Part shown: positions 58,171 through 64,000 of the stretch, piece by piece
Layout: every line of letters starts with the position of its first letter
Numbering within the stretch: position 1 is the first letter of the stretch
NCBI GenBank assembly: GCA_913051545.1
Contig: CAJXCD010000002.1
Coordinates: 62,001 to 126,000, forward strand
From: an uncultured Chloroflexota bacterium
GTDB taxonomy: Bacteria; Chloroflexota; Dehalococcoidia; Lucifugimonadales; CAJXCD01
Length of the DNA: 64,000 bases
Direction: 5' to 3'
Translations under genes and position numbers: made by a program
The notes under the pieces: model-generated
Databases searched by the model: none
Seen by the model: only the letters and a program-made list of their open reading frames with translations
What the model was told of the DNA's origin: nothing

Positions 58171-58764
58171 TTAGATATTTTCGTCTTGATGAGAATGCTG
58201 ACGAAGCATAATTGCTGTTACAAATACCCATATCATTGTACAGACAAATATTATGCGCTGTATTAGTCCCATATAGTGGGGCCAAGTCTCTAATTGAAAT
58301 GGAATTACAAGTGTAATTGCCAGAAGTGTTAATAACAAAGACAGTCGTCTCCACATACGCCATCTTTCGTTATGTCTGAATATCCATATACAACACATTA
58401 TCAGTACGATTATCGTTGAGAAGCTTAGTCTTGCAATAAAGCCATGAAATTCGTCCTTTGTGAAATTTCCTAATATGATTGTGTAGTCCCCATCCTCAAA
58501 AATAGCAGCGAGTATACCTGTCAAACTGTAAATTAAAACAAGTGTCCAAAGTAGAATACCCTGCCATATTAACTTGGTACTAGAATATAGAAGTGGGCCC
58601 AGAGGTAATATAAGAAAGGCATATCCAATAACTGCTAGTTGGAATACCCATGGGTGTGACACATCTGGTCCAGACAGCCTACTCATTGTATCCGATAAAG
58701 AATTGTATTCTGAAGCCATTAGAGTAGATGCTATTGATACAGCGATGAAAAAGAGGGGGCGCAC
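58171..58764 (-). CDS. DUF998-like membrane protein
   Basis: EYNSLSDTMSRLSGPDVSHPWVFQLAVIGYAFLILPLGPLLY; multiple TMs. Confidence 0.7.
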   Translation of the reverse strand: MRPLFFIAVSIASTLMASEYNSLSDTMSRLSGPDVSHPWVFQLAVIGYAFLILPLGPLLYSSTKLIWQGILLWTLVLIYSLTGILAAIFEDGDYTIILGNFTKDEFHGFIARLSFSTIIVLIMCCIWIFRHNERWRMWRRLSLLLTLLAITLVIPFQLETWPHYMGLIQRIIFVCTMIWVFVTAIMLRQHSHQDENI

Positions 58765-58941
58765 ATATCACTAGAATTGCCATATATGAACTATTCATCA
58801 ATTTTCTCATACCGTAAGTATATCGATGTGAGTCAAGGAAACAAGTTGAGATTAACGGAGATATATTGATACGTTAGAAAGTATTGAAGTCTGCATAAAG
58901 TAGGATCATGTTGGACTCAGATTAGCATAAAAGACACGATT

Positions 58942-59451
58942 TCAATCGAAAATCTGACCAAATCTTTCAGAGTGAGCTATTTCTGAGAGGGATTTTCGCC
59001 TCTTAATTCCCTTGGTGCGGATTTGAGTTGGATATCCAAATGGCACTACGGCAATAACATCTAAATCTTCAGGAATGCTGAGGTGAGCTGCTACTTCTGT
59101 CATACCTACCCAACCGGTCCAGTTTGATCCCACGCCCTCCGACCAGGCTGTTAGCACCATGGACTGGATTGCCCTACTGGCATCTGATACTCCAAAAGGG
59201 GAAGAGCGTTCTACAGCTACAACGACAGCGAACGCTGCCTGTGCGTTGTAAGGACCAGAAGAGACAATCTTGCCAAGATCTTTAAGGGTTTCTCGGTTCT
59301 GTACGACAATAAACTGCCACGGTTGACGGTTCATACTACTCGCGGTTAGTCGTGCAGATTCTACGATTCTATGGACGATTTCGTCGGATACAGGGTCTTC
59401 TCGAAATTCTCGCACTGCGAGTACAGTGCTAACTGCATCATATACTTCCAT
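58942..59451 (-). CDS. Nitroreductase family protein
   Basis: VREFREDPVSDEIVHRIVESARLTASSMNRQPWQFIVV; GVGSNWTGWV. Confidence 0.92.
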   Translation of the reverse strand: MEVYDAVSTVLAVREFREDPVSDEIVHRIVESARLTASSMNRQPWQFIVVQNRETLKDLGKIVSSGPYNAQAAFAVVVAVERSSPFGVSDASRAIQSMVLTAWSEGVGSNWTGWVGMTEVAAHLSIPEDLDVIAVVPFGYPTQIRTKGIKRRKSLSEIAHSERFGQIFD

Positions 59452-59506
59452 TACTTACCCCCCCCTGGTTTTTTCAAAAATAAGGTAGTAAGCACTATCT
59501 CAGAAT

Positions 59507-60331
59507 TCAATCCCAACGATTGGGACTAATTCCTGGTGCAACTTTTGCCATATTTGGTGGCCTACTACCATTGTGGAAATCCCCGTATTTAGTGTTAGGG
59601 TCGCCAAATAATTCTCTGACTTTCTTAGGAAGTTTTGAAAGTTCGTCAGGATCCCACGGTTCAACATGCTCTGTGGGGGCACACCATCCAGGGCGATACA
59701 TGTATGCAATCATCTCTCGTATTTTATCGCTTTTGTTTGGATAGTTACCATGAAAAACCTTATTAGTAATTATGATTGCTGATCCTGCTTTAGGCATAAC
59801 CATTACCTCATCTGGGTGTTCGAGGTATCTTTTGTATGGATTACCATCAGTGTGCAAGCTTAAATTTGACCTTGGTAAAACCCTGAAAGGCGAAATTTCA
59901 GGCGTTGTATCTATAAGGTAAAAAAGTACCCTAACAGCGCTATGTGGTGAAAGTTCGTTTCCAATGTCAGTGTGCAGTACCATACCTGGGTGTCCCGGTT
60001 GGGTTCTTGCATACGATCCAGACATGCATATAATGTCTTCTCCTAATAAAGATTTCAGTAAGCTTATTATGGTCGGATGTGCTGCTATTTCCGCAACATC
60101 TCCTCCCTGGAACATTATATTTGATAAGCCTCTCTGATTTTCTGAGTATGGTGAACTTTGAGTAGGTAGGTTTGAAACCTGTTTTTTTATATTTGATACC
60201 TGGGTTTTAGACAGTACGTCTGGGATTAGTACGTATCCTTCGACTTCTATCTGACGAATACGTTCTCCTTGGCTAAGCTTGGACCAATCTCGATTCTCGA
60301 TGCGCGGTACTACGGTGGGAAGTTCAAGCAT
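59507..60331 (-). CDS. Phytanoyl-CoA dioxygenase (PhyH) family
   Basis: MVLHTDIGNELSPHSAVRVLFYLIDTTPEISPFRVLPRSN; NKVFHGNYPNKSDKIREMIAYMY. Confidence 0.88.
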   Translation of the reverse strand: MLELPTVVPRIENRDWSKLSQGERIRQIEVEGYVLIPDVLSKTQVSNIKKQVSNLPTQSSPYSENQRGLSNIMFQGGDVAEIAAHPTIISLLKSLLGEDIICMSGSYARTQPGHPGMVLHTDIGNELSPHSAVRVLFYLIDTTPEISPFRVLPRSNLSLHTDGNPYKRYLEHPDEVMVMPKAGSAIIITNKVFHGNYPNKSDKIREMIAYMYRPGWCAPTEHVEPWDPDELSKLPKKVRELFGDPNTKYGDFHNGSRPPNMAKVAPGISPNRWD

Positions 60332-60460
60332 TACATATGCCCTTTCTTTTCGCAGAATTCAGTGGCCAAAATTAGACACTTAAAGAAAACCCTAAGGCTG
60401 TTCTTTAGGCCATTACATCTCGTTGCCGATTGCTATGAAGTCTTTCTAAATTAGATGTTC

Positions 60461-63019
60461 TTATTGACTTAGACCTGCCAGATGAGCAGTCTGCTGAGAT
60501 ATTCTGGAATTGTGATCTGTCGCGAAACGGCTTATCCCATTGAATATAGATTCGGCATCCAAATGAGCCTCGGATATTACGTCAGCCTCTGAACCTCCAG
60601 TTAGCCAGTCATTATTCCAGTCGGATACAAGCGAATAATCATCGGTTAAAGGTCCCATACCCTGTAATGGCCAAAATCTCCTGGTCCCTGTGCTGACTAC
60701 CATTGAGTCGTAACGGGCTTCATCTGGATAAACCTTATTTTGATATTCTTTGGACTGTCTAAGGAACAGGTCTTCACTTATAACGGATAGGACTTTTACG
60801 TTAACGTTGTCTTTTTCTAACCTGGGTAGTACAGACAGTAAGTTAACCGTGGATGATGATCCTTGTACAATGACGTAGCCTTGTTTTGGCTTGGACTCAT
60901 CAAAATCTCGTAAGACATAGACTCCCTTGGCCGCGGCTTTAATGTCTTTATCAGCAAATTTATTCCTGTCAGCGACTGGGAAATCTGGCCGTGCTACTTC
61001 AATAACGATTATGCCAACCTTTGGGTCTCTGGCTGCTATTTCAGCTGCAGCAAAATATCCTGGGGCCACATCATTATAGTCCCAGAAGCTTAGTGTAATC
61101 GCCTGTCCTCGTGGGAAAAGTTTCCAGACCTGTGGCGCGAAAATACCGAAGTGAGTACGGGCATCAGCAGCTGTTTCAGGACCTGAGTGTCCAGCGAGTA
61201 TATTCAGTACTCCAACTTTAAACGGGCTATCCTGGTTTTGCTGGCTCCAGACACGAGCAGGTAAGTACATCAGCGGAGTAAATGCACCGTAACTACCGCT
61301 TAGCGCCCATACACCTACGTGTTGCTTAGGATCGAGGGAGGCAGATTGTCCAACCAGACCTACAGCGGTAGAAGCGTTTCCAGCTTCTTGAATAGCTGCC
61401 TTGAATCCAGTTCCAGCCGGATTTTTCACAGGATCGTAGTGGCCCCATATGGAGCCGCCCTCCACATTTATTGAATCAGCAAGGTCAGCCGCAACTGTGA
61501 CAAATCGGTTGTCTGTAACATAATTCATCCATTTGACAACTTCTGATATTGCCCGTCTACTTCCTTTGACAGAACCAGGTTCCTCGAATAACTTTATGGG
61601 GAAATCTTTTGTTTCGTTTGAAACTGGATTGACCGCGGTAACATTTTGTGTTTCTGTTGGCAGGTTTTTTACCTTTAACCGATCATCTTGGAATGGGTCA
61701 TTTGATCTGTCTATACGCAGGGGCATTTGGTCATCTACCGAGTCACCTATCTCTACCAGTTTTTCTGATAACCAGTCTCCTAGTCCATCTTTTTCCAGGA
61801 CTGACATTATGACATCGGTATTGTGTTTGAATTGTAATAATTTCTCGCGTGTATCTGTGACTTCTCCATCGGAAACACCTTCAAATTTGACACCAAAACG
61901 TTGTTCGAATGTTGCGGCTAGAGCCTGGAAGTATTCGGAATTCATCTTAAATCCGTAAGGATGACTCTTGTAACTGATTATCTGATCACCATAACCAGGC
62001 ATATGGCCGTTTTGTGCGTTTGGCCACCACCCTTTGATGGTATTGCCTATTACAATCATTGGCCTGTTGTCTTCAGGATCCCAGTCCTCCATTGTCTTTA
62101 AAGCGGCTACAACCTGATCATAGTTGTTACCATTTTCTATACTCAGTACGTTCCAGCCATAAGATGCCCATTGGTCTTGAATACTGTATCCGCCATATTG
62201 CGGAGGTATAACCCCTCCTATAAGTTCGTCGTCAATACCTGCATTGTTATATGACATCAGGATCCTAAGGCGTTTCCCGACTTGCTGCGCGACGGCAGAT
62301 GTTTTCATTTCCTGTGAGTGTCCGGAAGTTAATGCGAATTCTCCTTCAATTCCAAGTATTTTGAGTGAATCAGGTGCTCCTACTAAATCCCAGAAAGCAG
62401 CTTTCCCTGAGGCAGTAGCTATACCTATACCTGACGGTCCTCCGTTGACATCATTTGTCAGGTCTGTTGTTTCAGAGTGACCCGATAAAGCTCTTATCCC
62501 TCTGAGTTTTGCCTGGGCCATGGAAGGATGATTTTCAATGCCGTTTTCACTAAGCAAAGTTTTTAGTGCCCCAGCACCTCTTCGAAATCCCAGAACGTCT
62601 ATTGGTAGCATTGCTACGTTCGGATCAACGGCATACTTATTGTCACCTGTTTCAGCATGTTTCCTTGCTAGTGCTTCACCCATAATTATCCATAGTGCAT
62701 AAGTTACTGGTGCATTATGGCCACCCGCCAGCATGAACTTATCTGAGTAGGGGTGTTTAGGCCGTCTGTAATCAAACCTAAGTCCGCCGTGTTCGGGTCC
62801 AATAAGATGTGAAGTAACCGTGTAAGGTGTGTATGCGAGTGGTCCACCAAAATGACCAGTTTGGGCATAGTTACCCATAACAGATAGGGTCATTGCGGTC
62901 ATAAACCCTACATCTTCCAGTCGTGACTGATCGTAATCCGGAAGTGATATCGGGCTGGTTGATTTATTGCTCGTTAACGTTACACGACTTACTGAATCTG
63001 TAGATGTTCCATTTGACAT
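60461..63019 (-). CDS. Divergent transketolase-like thiamine diphosphate enzyme
   Basis: GHFGGPLAYTPYTVTSHLIG...SDKFMLAGGHNAPVTYAL; ILGIEGEFALTSGHSQEM...ILMSYNNAGIDD; RAWSQQNQDSP...HSGPETAADARTHFG-like C-terminal half. Confidence 0.8.
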   Translation of the reverse strand: MSNGTSTDSVSRVTLTSNKSTSPISLPDYDQSRLEDVGFMTAMTLSVMGNYAQTGHFGGPLAYTPYTVTSHLIGPEHGGLRFDYRRPKHPYSDKFMLAGGHNAPVTYALWIIMGEALARKHAETGDNKYAVDPNVAMLPIDVLGFRRGAGALKTLLSENGIENHPSMAQAKLRGIRALSGHSETTDLTNDVNGGPSGIGIATASGKAAFWDLVGAPDSLKILGIEGEFALTSGHSQEMKTSAVAQQVGKRLRILMSYNNAGIDDELIGGVIPPQYGGYSIQDQWASYGWNVLSIENGNNYDQVVAALKTMEDWDPEDNRPMIVIGNTIKGWWPNAQNGHMPGYGDQIISYKSHPYGFKMNSEYFQALAATFEQRFGVKFEGVSDGEVTDTREKLLQFKHNTDVIMSVLEKDGLGDWLSEKLVEIGDSVDDQMPLRIDRSNDPFQDDRLKVKNLPTETQNVTAVNPVSNETKDFPIKLFEEPGSVKGSRRAISEVVKWMNYVTDNRFVTVAADLADSINVEGGSIWGHYDPVKNPAGTGFKAAIQEAGNASTAVGLVGQSASLDPKQHVGVWALSGSYGAFTPLMYLPARVWSQQNQDSPFKVGVLNILAGHSGPETAADARTHFGIFAPQVWKLFPRGQAITLSFWDYNDVAPGYFAAAEIAARDPKVGIIVIEVARPDFPVADRNKFADKDIKAAAKGVYVLRDFDESKPKQGYVIVQGSSSTVNLLSVLPRLEKDNVNVKVLSVISEDLFLRQSKEYQNKVYPDEARYDSMVVSTGTRRFWPLQGMGPLTDDYSLVSDWNNDWLTGGSEADVISEAHLDAESIFNGISRFATDHNSRISQQTAHLAGLSQ

Positions 63020-63143
63020 GGTTTTATTTCATTGCCTCCATGTGTGAATAGTTAATTATTTATTGTTGTATACCCTGTTTATATCACAGCCAGCATATAA
63101 ATTGCATAAAATACTGGCATTCGCTGAGAATTCGATTTGTGAA

Positions 63144-63980
63144 TTATGACCCGCTGACGCGTTTCATACGATCTGCTTCACTTTCATTTGCTTGTTCAAG
63201 TAAAGATTCAGGTAAAGTAATTTTTGGTAACAAGAATGGTTTTTCCTGTACGAAACCTTCTGCGTATTCGGCCCCAGAGCCCCATGCTGCTGAGCCCAAC
63301 GTTACTCCAATACGTTTGCGTGACCATTCCGGGGTACTGCCTTGTGATAGGTAAGTCTCTTCTGCTTGAACTCGTTTTTCATAATAATCACTTACATCTA
63401 CAACAAAATCCCATTCATCCTTCTCAAAATATACCCCCGGGAAAAATGTTGCCGGTATTTTGTGGGTTGGACGGGTGTCTTCGTAACGTGGTATAGCTGC
63501 TAGTGTTCGAGCTTCGATTGATGCAAAACCGGTTTCACTGTGGTCGTCTCGTGCACCGAGCCGGTGCCCCCTGGGACCGGTTAAATATGGGCTCTGAGTT
63601 ATCATTATGTGTGGACGAATCTCCAGTATTATGTCCCTTAGTTCGTCAACAGCTTCCGGATTTTCTTCTATTGTAAATAGTTTGTCTTTGTACGATAGGA
63701 TACGTACATCTGTGATGCCAAATAATGCGCATGCATTGCGCATTTCATCTGCCTTTTGGTCAGCATATTCACGATTGATTTTTTCTATCAACTTTTCGTC
63801 TCTTTTGTCTACTGGTTTCGCCATTTCGTCCCTGAGAGCTATGTTATGGGTTGTAGCACCACCAGTCATTGAAACAACTGTTGCAGTATCTCCATCTGCT
63901 ACGTGGATTCCCAGAGTTCCGGCCATGTGGGTAAAATCATGTGGGTGTGCGTTTACACTAAGTATTTTTAAACCAGCCAT
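63144..63980 (-). CDS. PIG-L/LmbE-like deacetylase family protein
   Basis: ILSVNAHPHDFTHMAGTLGIH; close paralog of 16722..17570. Confidence 0.85.
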   Translation of the reverse strand: MAGLKILSVNAHPHDFTHMAGTLGIHVADGDTATVVSMTGGATTHNIALRDEMAKPVDKRDEKLIEKINREYADQKADEMRNACALFGITDVRILSYKDKLFTIEENPEAVDELRDIILEIRPHIMITQSPYLTGPRGHRLGARDDHSETGFASIEARTLAAIPRYEDTRPTHKIPATFFPGVYFEKDEWDFVVDVSDYYEKRVQAEETYLSQGSTPEWSRKRIGVTLGSAAWGSGAEYAEGFVQEKPFLLPKITLPESLLEQANESEADRMKRVSGS

Positions 63981-64000
63981 TTATGTTTCTCCTGAAATGT

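Noticed and set aside
1-64000. CRISPR arrays, transposases, integrases, phage genes, rRNA
   Set aside because: None recognised on either strand; genes look like ordinary chromosomal backbone plus metabolic accessory loci.

Overview
64 kb window of a bacterial chromosome with moderately AT-rich, densely packed genes. Gene content suggests a Chloroflexota/SAR202-like marine lineage, but that placement is inference. There is no phage, transposon or CRISPR array that I can support. Main blocks: coaE/selA/rarA; threonine catabolism (tdh, ltaE) and fumC; a degenerate sigma-70-like locus split by an in-frame TGA; cca; a sugar/sugar-acid catabolic cluster (PIG-L-like, CGDB-like, class II aldolase, DapA-like, FGGY kinase, 2-hydroxyacid dehydrogenase); ftsZ with a small partner gene behind a LexA-like box; a complex I operon nuoABCDHIJK-x-LMN without nuoEFG; squalene synthesis genes (polyprenyl synthase, hpnCDE); pxpABC; oadG-like/oadB/biotin carrier; tal-pgi; tandem cupredoxin lipoproteins; one tRNA-Thr; a divergent transketolase-like enzyme and a second PIG-L-like paralog. 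The most exciting signal is hidden by the ORF track. The 94-aa ORF at 13138..13422(-) is only the C-terminal two-thirds of an OsmC-family protein (13138..13590). Its reading frame is interrupted by one TGA exactly where the family carries its reactive Cys (ASLST-[TGA]-TSMTLLLYA). A SECIS-like hairpin with a GU-containing apical loop lies about 20 nt downstream, and selA is in the same window. This reads as a selenocysteine-containing OsmC. Other notable items are the LexA-like box over the ftsZ promoter, the degenerate sigma factor, PIG-L-like enzymes with AHPHDF instead of AHPDDE, an oadG-like gene with no canonical start codon, and several unusually long perfect inverted repeats, including a 24-bp palindrome inside selA.
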